DNA of 64,000 nt from Bryoerythrophyllum caledonicum (GCA_963971425.1 OZ020518.1:325001-389000), one strand, 5' to 3'. Shown: positions 1 through 11,953, counted from the stretch's first letter. Notes: generated by a model not told the origin, from the letters alone. A program made the numbers and translations.

Positions 1-3000
1 ACAGAGCCAAGGAAGTGCGGCTTGCACGGGATGGGCTCAAAGCAACCTGCCGCTGAGAAAGGTAGAAAGAGATCATCGCCTGTACCACCTTCCACATCAG
101 CTAGTTTGAAGACGCAGCTCCAGGATTCGCAGTCGCAGTGGAAGGCCATCTCTTCAGGAGTCAGTAAAGATGCGTTATGCCATCTGCCTCCAGTGAGCTC
201 GACTGCGGACGGAGTCTTGGAGTGCTCCCATTCATGGCCTGGGCCAGGTTCTAGTTTGCTTGGGTCGCCATACAGTTCTCCTGGGAGATCAATTGTGGAG
301 CCTCTTTCTGCAGCTCAGCCAGTAGGGGTAAACAGTCGGAGTTCTTCACAGTCGAAAATGATCTCGGAGCATTGGTCACCTGAAGAAGTTAACCAGGCGA
401 TCGAAGTATGTTGTTTCTTTTGCCTTCGTATTTGCTCCGGCTTGACTCTTTTTTTAATTCGATACTCTTGGTTGTAAATCTTTGATAAATTGGGAGAAAA
501 TTTAGAGTACTATGGGATTGTTTTTGAATTGTGCTGTGTTCTAATGATATGTGTTCTTCTTTGACAGGACGGGCAGATTTTCAAGGCTACGTTTCGAGTT
601 AATCCTCACAATCGTCACGAGGTACCACACGTGTGATCTCTTTGTTAAGTTACCATGTTTTTTTCCTTTCAGTCCGAATGTTCGCAGTAATTCAAGTTTC
701 TTGGAGCATATTTTGAACTTAAGTTTGTTGGCCATGAATGATAAATCTTTTGTCCGTACATTAGGTTGCAACTGACTTTAATTTCTACTGATATTTCGAT
801 GTGTAACTGTTTTGGCAGGCGTATGTGACTGTTGATGGTCTGCCTCTGGATTTACTTATTGATGGCGCACCTGCTCAAAATCGGGCGGTATGTGATGATT
901 CTGATATACTCTCTGTTTCTAACCGGCAACATTCAATTTGTGCTCCAAACTATGTTCACCTATCTAATTTGCGTTTCGTTATAAAATAATTGTTTTAAAA
1001 AATTTGTTGCTTCCTTCAGATGGAAGGGGACGTTGTAGCAGTCATGATTGAACCAACATCTGCTTGGCCTAGATTGAAGGGTTCTTTGAACAAGCAACTC
1101 AATTCTGAGCCAGTAACAGTAGGTGATAGTGGTTATTCAGTTACAGAAGGAGATAGGAATAATGAGGCAGTTCCCCTTTCGAGGGCTGAAAATGAGTACA
1201 CGGAGAGTATATCTGAGGACGTGAAGGATATGTTACGCTTGGAAGGAAAAACTTCAGAAACTCGGGCCCGTAACTCCACGTCTAAAGACTCGAGGAGAGT
1301 CGTGCCCATGCAAGAGGATGCTCAATTGGTCAAATCAAAAATTGGATCGCATATCAATGGTCGTTTGGTCGACGACCAGAAGATTACTGTTTCCCGAAAT
1401 ACGGTGTATCAAATTTTGAAGAGACCTACAAGTGAGAATCCTTCAGGTTCTGTTACGCTGCAAAGTTCAATGGAGAAACTTACTTTGAGCGTGGAATCGA
1501 GTAAGGGATCATCTGCAACAGTAAGCGAAAGATCGGTGGAGAAAGTGGAGATTGTATGTAATGAGCCAAGTGGTGTAGATTCCAATGGGAAAATAGCGGC
1601 AGCCGTAGCCAGTCTCACGTCTCTGGTATCATCATACCCAGGGAAGAGGCCAACTGCGAAAGTTGTGGCCATAATTCAAAACTCTGCCCGACGGGAGTCG
1701 GTGGTAGGGTTTCTTGAGATGCCTCAGCAGCGTGGTGGAAGCCGAGCAGGAGGTAGGGGACTGAGAGACGAGTCTCCTCAGAAGCGTAAAAACTTGCCGA
1801 CAATGCTGCTCGTTCCCGTCGACAGCCGTTTCCCGAAGATGCTTGTTCCTTCGAATGCTCTCCCGCCCGATTTATATCAGCGTTTGAAGGAAGGGGATTC
1901 ATCAGTTGGCACCGAACTTGTAGCTGCAAAGGTTGATAAATGGGGGTTGGAAAGTTTTCTACCCTTCGCTACAGTGATCAAGTGCTTAGGTCAGGGAGGA
2001 GAAATTGAACCACAGTTGAAGGCAATTCTGTTTGAAAACAATGCTCACTCTCCGGATTTTCCTCAAGAGTCACTGGACTGCCTTCCTAAAACTCCGTGGA
2101 AGATCCCAACCTCAGAGATGAAGAAAAGGGTGGACTTACGGAAGTGTCGAATTTTTTCAATTGACCCTCCAACTGCTCGGGATTTGGACGATGCGCTTTC
2201 TATTGAGAAACGTCGCAATGGGATAGTGAGAATTGGTGTACATATCGCCGATGTGTCTTACTTTATTTCACCTGGATCTGCCTTAGATAAGGAGGCTGCT
2301 CATAGATCCACAAGCATCTATCTTGAGCAGCGGGTATTGCCCATGCTTCCGCGGCTTTTGTGCGAAGAACTTTGTTCTCTTAATCCGGGGGTTGATCGCC
2401 TTGCATTTTCTGTTGTTTGGGATATAAGTGCGTCAGGCGAGATTCTTGACCAGTGGATAGGGCGAACGGTCATCAACTCATGTGCTAAGCTCACGTACGA
2501 GCATGCACAAGATATGATTGAGGGCGTCTTCATGGATGTGGAAGGTGCTGAAGCTCGGGAGGGCCTCTCGAAATCTGACAAACCATTACCGCAGATTCAT
2601 GGCGAGCATTCCTGGTTAGATATAGCTACCGATGTGCTGGGGCTACATGAAATGGCAAAGAAACGAAGGGAGAGTCGAGTCGAGGGAGGCGCATTGAAGC
2701 TTAACAATTCAAAGCTTATTTTCTCCTTAGACGAAGACGGTTCACCGTATGAAACTTCTATGTACAAGACAAGAGACTCGAATTTTGTTGTGGAAGAGTT
2801 TATGCTTTTGGCCAATATGACAGTCGCCAAAGTGATTTCAAATGCCTTTCCAGACAGCGCCCTGCTAAGACGTCATCCCGAACCAAACATGCGAAAGCTG
2901 AAAGAATTTGAAGAGTTTTGTGGGAAGAACGAGTTTGACTTGGATACCTCTTCTTCAGGTGCCCTACGCCTCTCGCTAGAAAAGATGCAAGACCGTGTTA

Positions 3001-4451
3001 GTCATGACCCAGTTCTGTACAACATTCTGATGGTCTTCGCGACAAAGCCGATGCAGCTAGCAAAGTATTTTTGCACCGGGGAGCTGAAAGACAAGGAAGA
3101 AGATTGGGGGCACTATGCCCTGGCGTGTCCGCTTTATACCCACTTCACTTCCCCTATTCGGAGATATCCTGATGTTTTAGTTCATCGGATGTTAGCCGCA
3201 GCTCTTGATGCTGAAGACATTCTCAGTATATCCGAGAGTTCCTTATCTCATAAGGGTAACAAGAACAGTTTAGTTCCTCTTATGGGAAGAAATTTACGGA
3301 CGAAGCAGTGCTTCTCTAGTGCCAAGTCGGAAAGAGGTGTATCAGATACTCCGATTGCCCAAAATGCACTAGCTGTAGCTGCCGTCATGCACAAATTGCC
3401 AGCCAGTTCCGATCTCATGGGCATAGCTGCCCATTGCAATGAAAGGAAATTGGCCAGTCGAAATGTGAAGGAGGCCAGTGATAAGCTCTATTTATGGGCT
3501 ATGCTGAAGAAGAAGGGGGTAAGCGCATCAGACTTTCTCCTGCATTGCGAACATTATCCAACTACTTGGTCTAGTCGTTTACGGAAAGCTATGTGATGGT
3601 AATTTTTGTACAGGTATTTGTTTGAGAGAAATGTTGATTGTCGTCTATCAACATGGAGGACTGACAGATATGATGTTTTTCATTTCTGCAGAGTTTATTG
3701 TCAGATTCAAGAGTACTTGCGTTGGGGCCGAAGTTCATGACATTATATATTTGCAAATTAGCGGTATGTGGCCTGTTTCATTTTTCAATAATTTAATTAT
3801 GTTACTTGTTACACATCATTGTCAGGATAATGTTCATCTACTAGTTGGGAGGGCTGTTGTGACATAAATATTGTAGTGCCAGTAGAGAGGCGTTCTCGGT
3901 TCATCTGGGAATTGGACATGGTTCACAGTTCTTAGAAGATTTAAAATTCAAATCCTTTATTACCTGACGAACTTGAATCTTTTCTTACCCAGATGGAACG
4001 TCGCATATATTACGATGAGATCGAGGGTGTCAATGCGGAGTGGTTCGAAGCAACTGGGACACTTGTTCTTGATATCTCCCCGACTAGGAAAACCACATCA
4101 TATAAACGCTCACAGGGCAGGTCTGGAAGGCAGCAAAGAACAGTTGCAGACATAGCGATGGTTGTGAACCCTGCTGATGGTCTGGGTAGTAGCCCAGAAC
4201 AAGAATCTTACGACGATATTATTCGGGAGGTTGAACAAATGTTGGCTGGAAAAGATTTCCCGTATGAAAGCCCTCCAGCTTTTGACGTCGAAGGGCTTGC
4301 AAGTGATGCAGAGGTTGAACCCACGGTTTTACCCCTGACCTTACGGCTGTTCTCGGCGGTTCCTGTCTCCTTGCATTCAATCGGAGGTGGAGCCGATCAT
4401 CGACCTCTGGATATTGGAGTGAAGCTCTATGTGAGCTCCTACGCTACCTGA
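1..4451 (+). CDS. DIS3L2/SOV: DIS3-like exonuclease 2 (SOV/DIS3L2), six exons, 5' end open
   Basis: This encodes a 3'-5' exoribonuclease of the RNase II/RNB family that degrades cytoplasmic RNA independently of the exosome. Exons inferred from GT-AG sites and unbroken phase: 1-405, 568-621, 819-887, 1020-3518, 3692-3763 and 3993-4451 (TGA). Every junction falls between codons. The frame is open to base 1, so the first in-frame ATG (31) may not be the true start; from there the protein is about 1,175 residues, close to plant SOV. Cold-shock-like segments are encoded near 570-900 and 1650-2000. The RNB core follows from about 2130, with the metal-binding motif DPPTARDLDDALS intact near 2163, and HFTSPIRRYPD encoded near 3144. 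The last exons carry the S1-like tail (RRIYYDE). Reading past the donor at 3519 adds 25 intron-derived residues that are not part of the protein. No lesion is visible. Confident of family; exact 5' start unknown. Confidence 0.9.
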
Positions 4452-6400
4452 AACCAGTGTAGACTTCACTTCTTCTCGTTCCTTTTTATCAGGAGAGTCT
4501 GGGTTGTACGATGTCATCAACTCTGTCGGATGCATCTTTTACACCTATCTTGGTCAAACCTTCGCGAACACTATTCCTGAACCTGCACTTGTATTTTAGT
4601 ATCCGTGCACTCCGGTCAGGGTTCCTTCACAGAAACCGATGTCGTCGTAGTTCCTTTTTCGCGCACGCATTTTTTTCTCCTTTGTTATCACCCCCTGTAA
4701 GTATCCCATCCCTAGCGGTTAGTAGTCAAATTGGACTTGCAGAGTAGAGTTCCCTTCGTCATAGAGGAGCTCTCTCTCGAATCAGCTGTCTTCTCATTTG
4801 AAGGTAGGGGGTTCATAACAGTTCTAAAGTAGAGAGAATTGATATCACTCATCCCACTTGGTCCAGAGTAAGCCTTTTATAGTTGTTGTAAAGATTAGAG
4901 CCCGCAATGTGTCTGGCCTCGAGAGCAGCCTTTTGAGTGCTGCCAGGGATTTCATAGCTGTACATAGTTCTTAATGTCCTTTGTACCGGCATTGGATTTC
5001 AAAAGGTTTTCGAGAGTAGAGTGGCAAGCTTTCAGAAGCAACGGTTGAATCCGGCTTCCTGGTTTGCCTCAGACCCGACTCTGGCGTTTTATGCGCTAGT
5101 CACTAGCTCCACTCTCACTGTAAGTTTGAAGAAGTACTTCAGTAGTCTTTAGACTTTCTGCGGTGATGTAAGCTGAGCTGTTGGCGTAAGCCCAGCTGCG
5201 GCCAGTACGGGTTTCAGTCTTTTCTGTACCCAAGTAGATTGTATTCTACTAGAATGGCAAATTGCTCGAGCATGCCATATACAGTCGGGTTTATTGTCTT
5301 CCGCAGCTCAAGTGACGAGGTTAGATCACTTCTCAATAGGTACTGAGCAGAGGCTGTTTCTCTCTTGTCATTTAGTATCGTAGATAGTTGGCTGCATTTC
5401 TTCTTTTTTTCTCTGTGTAGATCTCATTTCTTTTCTTAGCCTTTCGCATGGTTCCGTAGCCTCTCCGGCTTCTAGTTCCCTGTGAACGTAGACATTGCCG
5501 ATTTTTTCTCTTGTAGGTTCATATCTGAAGCGATCGAGGTACAGCCCTTTTTTTGTTGCGGCTTGTCCTTGTTCAGACTACTTTCTCCTTTCATTTGAGG
5601 TGCTCTCTTTAGCGCTTCAACCTCTTCATCTTTATCTCGAACTCAACTTCTTTCCCTCACCTTTCTCCATCTGAACAAAGAGGCCCTTCTTTTATTGGGA
5701 TCCTTTTTGAAGAAGCATGGAGGAGGTTGCAACAGCCACTGGCGTTGGTACGGGTGCTCTGCTGTAGCTGTGGACGAACAGTAGACGCCATTCAGGTGTC
5801 ACGGGAGAAACTGCTGCGGTCCAACAATAAACTCTGGTGGAGAATTTGGGTTTTCTCTTTAGGAAGAAGTGTGTGAGCTCGTCGTGACCTGCGTGTGGGG
5901 AGCTCTGGGTGAATGTGTTGTGCGAAATCAAATAGGATGTGGCTACAAACAGCTTTCAGCTGCAGTTGGTCAAATCCCTGCCCATGTTTTTTGAAGAGGT
6001 GCTTGTTGATTAGGCAGCTGCTGCTTTATGAGAGTTGCAAGGGGCTTTCAGGATAGGAGATCCTTTGTTTTTCATCAGATACCGGATCATGTAGGTCTAG
6101 TACTTGTAATAAAGCTCTCAAAGCTGTAATTTTGCCAATAAAAGTTTTATTTTTGAAAGTCAGGAGTGATCCAAGTTTTGACAGTCGAAGTCTCGTTTAG
6201 ATGTTATTTTCTTTTCATTTGTTTTTCCCGTTCTTTCTTTTCTTGCATCCTTACGTCCTTTCTGTACCCTCCGAGGAAGTAGCAAGGGCAGAGAGGTCAG
6301 TTATGAGGACAGATTTAACCTGAGGACGCAGAGGGAGGTCAAGGATCGCGCAAGCTTCAGTACCTCAGATGTGAAGAGCTGTGTGAAACTTGACGCTTGG
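4452..6400 (+). other. 3' UTR and intergenic DNA behind the exoribonuclease gene
   Basis: No convincing coding sequence is present; the open frames are short and lack recognisable motifs. Two AATAAA hexamers (6108-6113 and 6137-6142) could end a long 3' UTR of the upstream gene. No repeat family is recognised here. Confidence 0.4.
6108..6142 (+). terminator. Pair of candidate polyadenylation hexamers
   Basis: AATAAA occurs at 6108-6113 and again at 6137-6142 in an AT-rich, U-rich context, about 1.65 kb past the exoribonuclease stop codon. This is the best clustered signal downstream of that gene, but plant poly(A) signals are loose and an earlier site is quite possible. Confidence 0.3.
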
Positions 6401-7111
6401 AGCAGTGTGACACTTGGAGCACTTGACGACCTTGCGGTTCAATATCCAAGTGGAAGTGAAACAAGCTTTTGGTATGTTACTACCGGAAATCAACGTGTAT
6501 GAAGCAGCGTCACTTCATGTGAGGGGAGTAGTGCCGGTATGCCTTGTACTCTCAGAAGTGGATAAGATCAATTTTATTTATCTGAGGCAACCAATTCAGT
6601 AAATTGAATGATCATGTATTGCAGGAAGAAAAGCTTATACTGACGCTCCCTGGGCCATTCAAGCAGGAATACATCTCTGATGAAGCCTTGTAGCTGAGAA
6701 GGAACAATTCGCGATTCAGTTCTAGGATGGCGACGCATAAGGCCTGAGAGATCACGAATGCCTCGCAGCTGGCACCGTGACAGGACGTGGTATGCACTGA
6801 GGAGATGTGCGGTGGTTGAACCCAACCGAGTTGGCAAATGGGTGTGACAACGGTGAACGCTGCTAGTATTGATTTTGAAGAGATGACTTGGGCTTCTCAG
6901 TGGAGTACAGTTTGCAGGAGGACAATCTGCAGTTCCCCACATAAGGAGGATTTGTGCAAGACGTGAAGGGACCACCGTGGAAGCACGTATGGACCGATGT
7001 GGTATGCGGTGGTTGAATGGATTCTGAAGGGGTGACAGGGGCTCCTCCTTTGCGGGAGGATTACAGGACAGCTGCTGCAGTAGAAAGGAGTTGAGGTACA
7101 AGGGAGGAAGC

Positions 7112-8095
7112 ATGTATTTCGACCCGAACGAGGACAATCCGGGGCCAGGGGTGTACAAGACGAACTACAAGCATGTGTCACCGCAGCGGAGGGTGCCGGA
7201 GTACACGATTGGCAGGCACATTGCGGACCACCCTTTTGTGACGCCGGGGGTGGGCACGTACAACATCGGGCGCGATGGCAACACGAACCCCAAGTACACC
7301 ATGGCGCAGCACCTCCCGCCCATTATCTACACCGAGCCGCCAGGCCCGGGCGCGTACGACACAAACCCGGCGCAAAAGCACGTGCGGATGCGGCACCCGC
7401 ACCACGCCATCGCCACGCTCATCGAGGACCACCCGTTCCTGACGCCGGGCGTGAGCACGTACAACATCGGGCGCGACGGCAACACGGCGCCGAAGTACAC
7501 CATGGCGCAGCACCTCCCGCCCATCATCTACACCCAGACGCTGGGCCCGGGCGCGTACGACACGGACCCGGCGCAAAAGCACGTTCGCGTGCGGCACCCG
7601 CACCACGCCATCGCCACGCTCATCGAGGACCACCCGTTCCTGACTCCGGGCGTGGGCACGTACAACATTAGGCGCAACGGCAACACGGCGCCGAAGTACA
7701 CCATGGCGCAGCGCTTTGTGGAGAAGCCGTCCACCACGCCTGGGCCCGGCCACTACAGTCCCGACCGGCCCTACAGCGCGCCTGCGTACACCATCGGGTT
7801 GCACATCGAGGACCACCCTTTCCTCACGCCGGGCGTGGGCACGTACAACATCGGCCGTGACGGCAACACCTCGCCCGCCTTCACCATGGGCATGCGCTTT
7901 GTGCGTCTGCGCGAAAAGCTCAAGGACAAGCGCTACCACGCCGCGCTGAAGCAGCGCCCTCTGCACCGCTCCGCTGGCAACTCCCCCGCCCGCAGCCGTG
8001 TTGGTACTCCCATTCTCCCCCTCCTCATCCTCACTTGGAAGCTATTTGTGAAGTCAATAAGGTACCCCCTTTCGCTTTATTATGTTAATCATTAG
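7112..8095 (+). CDS. Sperm-tail PG-rich (STPGR/SHIPPO-like) repeat protein
   Basis: The frame from the ATG at 7112 gives 327 residues. It contains repeated Pro-Gly motifs of the sperm-tail PG-rich family (NPGPGVY, TPGVGTYNIGR, PPGPGAYDT, TPGPGHYSP), which occur in axoneme- and microtubule-associated proteins of flagellated cells; a role in the sperm flagellum is inference. Four repeats start near 7227, 7428, 7629 and 7812, with periods of 201, 201 and 183 bp, all multiples of three. Each carries DHPF(V/L)TPGV(G/S)TYNI. The coding stretch is much more GC-rich than its surroundings and lacks introns. The last ~30 residues, after a basic KDKRYHAALKQRP region, are hydrophobic and unlike the rest; they may be intron read-through from a donor near 8004, with the true C-terminus encoded by the exon near 8757. 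The frame is also open a few codons upstream of the ATG. Confidence 0.75.
   Translation: MYFDPNEDNPGPGVYKTNYKHVSPQRRVPEYTIGRHIADHPFVTPGVGTYNIGRDGNTNPKYTMAQHLPPIIYTEPPGPGAYDTNPAQKHVRMRHPHHAIATLIEDHPFLTPGVSTYNIGRDGNTAPKYTMAQHLPPIIYTQTLGPGAYDTDPAQKHVRVRHPHHAIATLIEDHPFLTPGVGTYNIRRNGNTAPKYTMAQRFVEKPSTTPGPGHYSPDRPYSAPAYTIGLHIEDHPFLTPGVGTYNIGRDGNTSPAFTMGMRFVRLREKLKDKRYHAALKQRPLHRSAGNSPARSRVGTPILPLLILTWKLFVKSIRYPLSLYYVNH
7227..7900 (+). repeat. In-frame 201-bp tandem repeat inside the PG-rich gene
   Basis: The motif accacccgttcctgac and close variants recur at about 7227, 7428, 7629 and 7812. The second and third units are almost identical at DNA level for well over 100 bp, which suggests recent expansion by unequal crossing-over. 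Unit length 67 codons, last spacing 61 codons. Confidence 0.85.
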
Positions 8096-8151
8096 AACGA
8101 TAGAAGAGCTTTGTATTCTTCAAAAATCAAGTTTAAGTAGTTTTAGATGTC

Positions 8152-8540
8152 TAGAGTTTGCATGGCATACCGTGGTGAATACTAGCTGCTGCCTTTTCTT
8201 CCATTGAGCTGATACGAGTAATTGAGAACTCGTGAGAGCTACTTCTAATTCAATTCAAACAATGAGGAGAGAACATACGTTGTTACTCTTAAAGTCACCC
8301 AAAGTTCGAATAAGATACTCCTCTTTTACTACTCTTTCCTCACTTTGATCATTAGAAGTGCTTGGTGGTCTTTCAACTGGTGTGGAAGAGCTTGGTGTGG
8401 AAGAGCTTGGTGTGGAAGAGCTTGGTGGTCTCTAAACTGAAGTCTGCCATCTTTGAGAGTGAAGTGAAGGAAGAGTTTGCACGAGATACCCTGATGAATA
8501 TTAGTTGCCTTGCTCTCCTTTGAACTGATTTTGTTAATAA
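8152..8540 (+). repeat. Diverged direct repeat flanking a 15-bp tandem repeat
   Basis: About 60 bp at 8152-8215 (gagtttgcatggcatacc) is repeated with substitutions at 8473-8532 (gagtttgcacgagatacc). Between them, 8378-8422 is three perfect copies of the 15-mer tggtgtggaagagct, bounded on both sides by tggtggtct. This looks like local slippage and duplication in the DNA separating the PG-rich gene from the next coding-like exon. No gene is evident in 8096-8550. Confidence 0.6.
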
Positions 8541-8756
8541 AAATGAGGTTAGAGGGTGGGCATTTTATTGAAACTTCGGGTGACATGTTTTGGGGTGGCA
8601 GCTTCGCTGCCAAGGAGAGTTTCCCGGCCATGGACGAAGCCAGCGTCGCCTCCGCTGATGATAGCCGCGCCGGCGATGAAGCAGCAGCTGGTGTGGACGA
8701 GGCCGTCGACGTGGGACATCACGGCGCCGCTGGTGATGAGGCCGCGGCCGCGGCCC

Positions 8757-8969
8757 ATGTCCACTACCGAGAACATTTTGAGGCGCATCCACTACAAACG
8801 TGGCCCCACCGAGGACCCCCAGTACAACGAGTACATCCGCGAGATGTACCGCTACATGGGCAACAAGGGCGTGCGCTACGGACGCGTCCCCAAATGGGCC
8901 ACCTCCTCATCCTTCATCAAGGCCACCTCCCGCAACATGTCCTTTATTTCCCGGAGCGAGTACATGTGA
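8757..8969 (+). CDS. Hypothetical exon, possibly the 3' end of the PG-rich gene
   Basis: From ATG 8757 the frame encodes 70 residues rich in Arg and Tyr (REMYRYMGNKGVRYGR), ending in FISRSEYM before TGA. The same frame is open upstream to 8556, so this could equally be a downstream exon spliced from the PG-rich gene. It shares that gene's high GC content, same strand and close spacing, unlike the flanking AT-richer DNA. The tail segment TSSSFIKATSRNMS is echoed just after the stop codon as TSNSFIKPTHRNNS, showing a small internal duplication. I do not recognise the family. A transcript would show whether it stands alone. Confidence 0.4.
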   Translation: MSTTENILRRIHYKRGPTEDPQYNEYIREMYRYMGNKGVRYGRVPKWATSSSFIKATSRNMSFISRSEYM

Positions 8970-8974
8970 TCAAC

Positions 8975-9310
8975 AAGCTGGGGCACCTCCAACTCCTTCA
9001 TCAAGCCCACCCACCGCAACAACTCCAAGCTCATTGTCTAGGGTGAGATGTGATTTTAATAATCAACCAATCTATCATCTCATCTTGTTCATAAGGGGCA
9101 GCTGACATGGATCTACACGTTACTCCATTGGACTCCCAGATCCTGCAGTTGACATCATCCCAGGAGTACGAAAAAGTACGAGCACCCTCTTGGAGAACTT
9201 TCAAGTCCTGTCTCATCAAGGCCGCCTAGCGCAACATTGGTAGAGGTGAGTTAGCGGACCTATCATCTCTTGTTGCTGTCAAGGGCGCAGCTGACACGGA
9301 TCCCTCATCC
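8975..9310 (+). repeat. Decayed duplication of the 3' end of the preceding exon
   Basis: Bases 8985-9110 (ccttcatcaagcccaccc, ending gcagctgacatggatc) resemble 9209-9302 (tctcatcaaggccgccta, ending gcagctgacacggatc), and both resemble the coding tail near 8912. Three diverged copies of one 3' segment therefore lie in a row, with stops in the later two. Confidence 0.5.
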
Positions 9311-10440
9311 TCTTGCTAATAATACGGGTATGCTGTTGGAGTGAGTTGCTGGAAACGAAAAAGCTCGGATATTATTTGCAGATGACGGGTCCGTGGTGCC
9401 TTGATGGAAACCAGATGGAAAGTACAAGCTGAAAGGACGATGTGTTATGAATAGGGGCTTCTGGAAAGACTGGTGGAAACTGAAAACAATACTGTTAATC
9501 GGAAAGGTTTCATCACGACGACGGGTCAGGGGTTCCTTGTTGGAAACCAGCAGCTTGGTGCTGTGAATAATACCCGACTCCCAGATCCTACGAAAGGAGA
9601 AAGAAAAGGAGCAGACCGGCGCGGAGATCATGGATTAGAGGCTGCGGCTGCCATCATGATTGACAGCCATGCTTTTCAGATGGAACCTACTCTCGTGACC
9701 CGAGCAGATTCATAAACTAAATGATATCTGGCTCATGGGATGGCACGCACTTTGGATGCAGAAAACGAAGTTTGTGAATAAGAAAGTGAGGATTCAGGTG
9801 TATTCTCTTGTTTCGGAATTTCAGCTATGAACCATTTCCTCCGGGGTGAACATTTTTATATTTCGGGCAGGTTCCTACAGTTTCAGTTTTGGTCACGAAT
9901 TTTCTGAAATTTTTATGAAGATACGGCATAATGCCATAGTAGTACTAGCTTTGTGGGAATGCAACTCATTTTCACACCGGACCTCTAGAATAAAATTATG
10001 CAATTCTAAGTGCAACTTCCTTGACTCTAGGTACCTCCAAATTTTGCTTCAAGCCACAAGACCCAAGACCCAAATGCGGTCTCTGGATGTGTTAGACCTC
10101 AATTTGCATGAGAATCCGTAACAGGAGCAACTGGCAAAAATCAGACTTGGATAGCTCATTTAAAGAAGGAAATTGACGGAGAGATTGAGAAGCAAAGATG
10201 AGGGCGACCAAGACATCCAATTTGTGCAAGAGAGTGGAAGCGTTGTGTGACCGTGATCAGAGTACGTGCAGTGTTACTCAGTCTCGGTTGATGATCTGTA
10301 CAGTACCCTCACACAAGTATATGTACTTTTTGCTTACGTACGTTTCCACACTACACTGAAATTTTTGGCACGAGATCACTCCTATGTTGGCAACATCTGA
10401 GCCAAATTTCAAGTCCAGAAGATGAATACTAAAAAAAGAT
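9310..10440. other. Intergenic DNA with one short duplication
   Basis: No supported gene. A block around 9383-9410 (gacgggtccgtggtgcc, then tggaaaccag) recurs near 9522-9552 (gacgggtcaggggttcc, then tggaaaccag), a small diverged direct repeat. The rest is unremarkable. Confidence 0.35.
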
Positions 10441-11505
10441 ATTCAAAATCTACCAACATGGGGTTGTTGTGAGAAAAGTTTCACAGTTACCAACTTTGAC
10501 ACCCCGCCAAGGAGTGAAAGATTTTTTTGGGCCCATGGTTTCAGCATGAGACCAACTCTATGTTGATTACGTATTAGAAAAATTTCAACAAATAAAATTA
10601 ATTCAAAATCTAGCAACATGTGTAGTATGAGAAACATTTCACTCCTGGCCAACTTTGACACACTTCCAAGGATCAATTTTTTTTTTTCCAATGAAATTTT
10701 TGACATACGGCTATCTCTATGTTGATCACATGCGTGCCAAATTTGAAGGCCAAAATATCTACATATCAAAAGAATTTTGAAATCTACCAACATGTATAGT
10801 TGTGAGAAACATTTCATTGCTGCCAACTTTGACTCCCTCCCAAGGATTTATTTAGAAAAAATTTCCCATGATATTTTGGACATAAGACCATCTCAATGTT
10901 CATTATACGTGTGCTTAATTTCAAGTCCAAAAGACCTACAAAAGATAAGAAACAAATCTAAATTTACCAATGTGTGTAGTTGTGATAAACAATAAGGGAA
11001 ACCATTTCACTATTGCCAACTTTGGCACCCTCCCTAAGTCCAAAAAATTGTTAATTGACCATGAAATTTTTGGCACAAGATCATCTTCATGTTGTTAACA
11101 TACGTGTCAAAATTCAAGGCCAAAAGATGAATACAAAAAACCATCTTCAAAATCTACCAAAAATATGTAGCTGTGAGAAACAATTTTGAATATCCTTTTT
11201 TGTATTCATCATGCGGCCTTGGAATTCAGCACACTTGTTAAAATCATAAAGATGATCTGTACCAAAAATTTCATGGTAAATTAAAAAAGAATCAGCCCCA
11301 GAGAGGGTGTCAAAGTTGGCAGCTGCGAATGGCTCACAACTACACACCTTGGTAGATTTTGAATATCTTTTTTTTTGTGTACATCTTTTGGACTTGAAAT
11401 TTGGCACACATGTTGTTAACATAGAAGTGATCTAGTGCCAAAAATTTCATGGTAAATTGACAATTTTCAGCCCTCAGGAGGGTGTCAAAGTTGCCAGCAG
11501 CCAGC
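10440..11505. repeat. Satellite-like array of 157-190 bp units with an orientation switch
   Basis: Units begin with aaaatctaccaacatgtg near 10448, 10605, 10780, 10961 and 11150. Each runs through a gtgagaaacatttcac block, a caactttgacaccctcc block, an aaatttttggcaca block and a caaggccaaaagatg block. Near 11185 the order and strand reverse: the reverse complements of the same blocks appear at about 11200-11365 and 11365-11505 (ggtgtcaaagttgg at 11304 and again near 11480). The copies are diverged, so the array is old. No protein is encoded; short frames on either strand are by-products of the repeat. Confidence 0.8.
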
Positions 11506-11511
11506 AGTGTA

Positions 11512-11685
11512 CACTACAAGAAAATAGGGTGTTTAACAACGTTCTGAAAAAATCCTAAGCAACGTCTAGGGCCATGCTTTGTACATAAAACCACGCTGCA
11601 TTTGTTGCTTCTTTAAAAAGCAAGCTCCTAGACGTTGCTTAGGAATTTTTCAAAACGTTGCTAAACACCCTGTTTTCTTGTAGTG
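11512..11685 (+). mobile_element. CACTA-type fold-back MITE, copy 1
   Basis: This 174-bp element begins CACTACAAGAAAA and ends with its reverse complement; arms of about 60 bp pair almost completely, sharing AGGGTGTTTA and AACGTCTAGG. It is flanked by a perfect 3-bp duplication, gta at 11509-11511 and 11686-11688, as CACTA (En/Spm) transposons make. It has no coding capacity and would need transposase from elsewhere. Confidence 0.85.
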
Positions 11686-11953
11686 GTAGTGTGGAAACGT
11701 ACATAAGTAGTAAGTACGTATACTTATGTGAGGGTACTGTACATGGCGATGTGATAAGTTATTGGTGTCTGGAAGTGTGGCCTGTTGGTTTTGTTGGCGC
11801 TTCCAACATACAAACCTTAAGATTGGTTTCAGTCTTCAGAGCGTACGTTCATGACCACACTGGTTAATTGCATGCTTCTGTGCATGAGTATCATTTTGGA
11901 TCATGCTTTTAATTAGCCATATGTCCGCTGACTTCTTTACTATCTTTGACTAT

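Noticed and set aside
3519..3596. Last 25 codons of the long exoribonuclease frame
   Set aside because: They follow a GTAAGC donor, and the conserved protein resumes at 3692, so they are intron.
7178..7966. Long Arg/Val-rich - strand frame of 262 codons
   Set aside because: It is the antisense shadow of the GC-rich PG-repeat gene; high GC removes stops, and the + strand carries the recognisable motifs.
7112..8095. Bacterial transfer as the source of the GC-rich gene
   Set aside because: The sperm-tail PG-rich family is eukaryotic, and tandem repeat expansion explains the composition.
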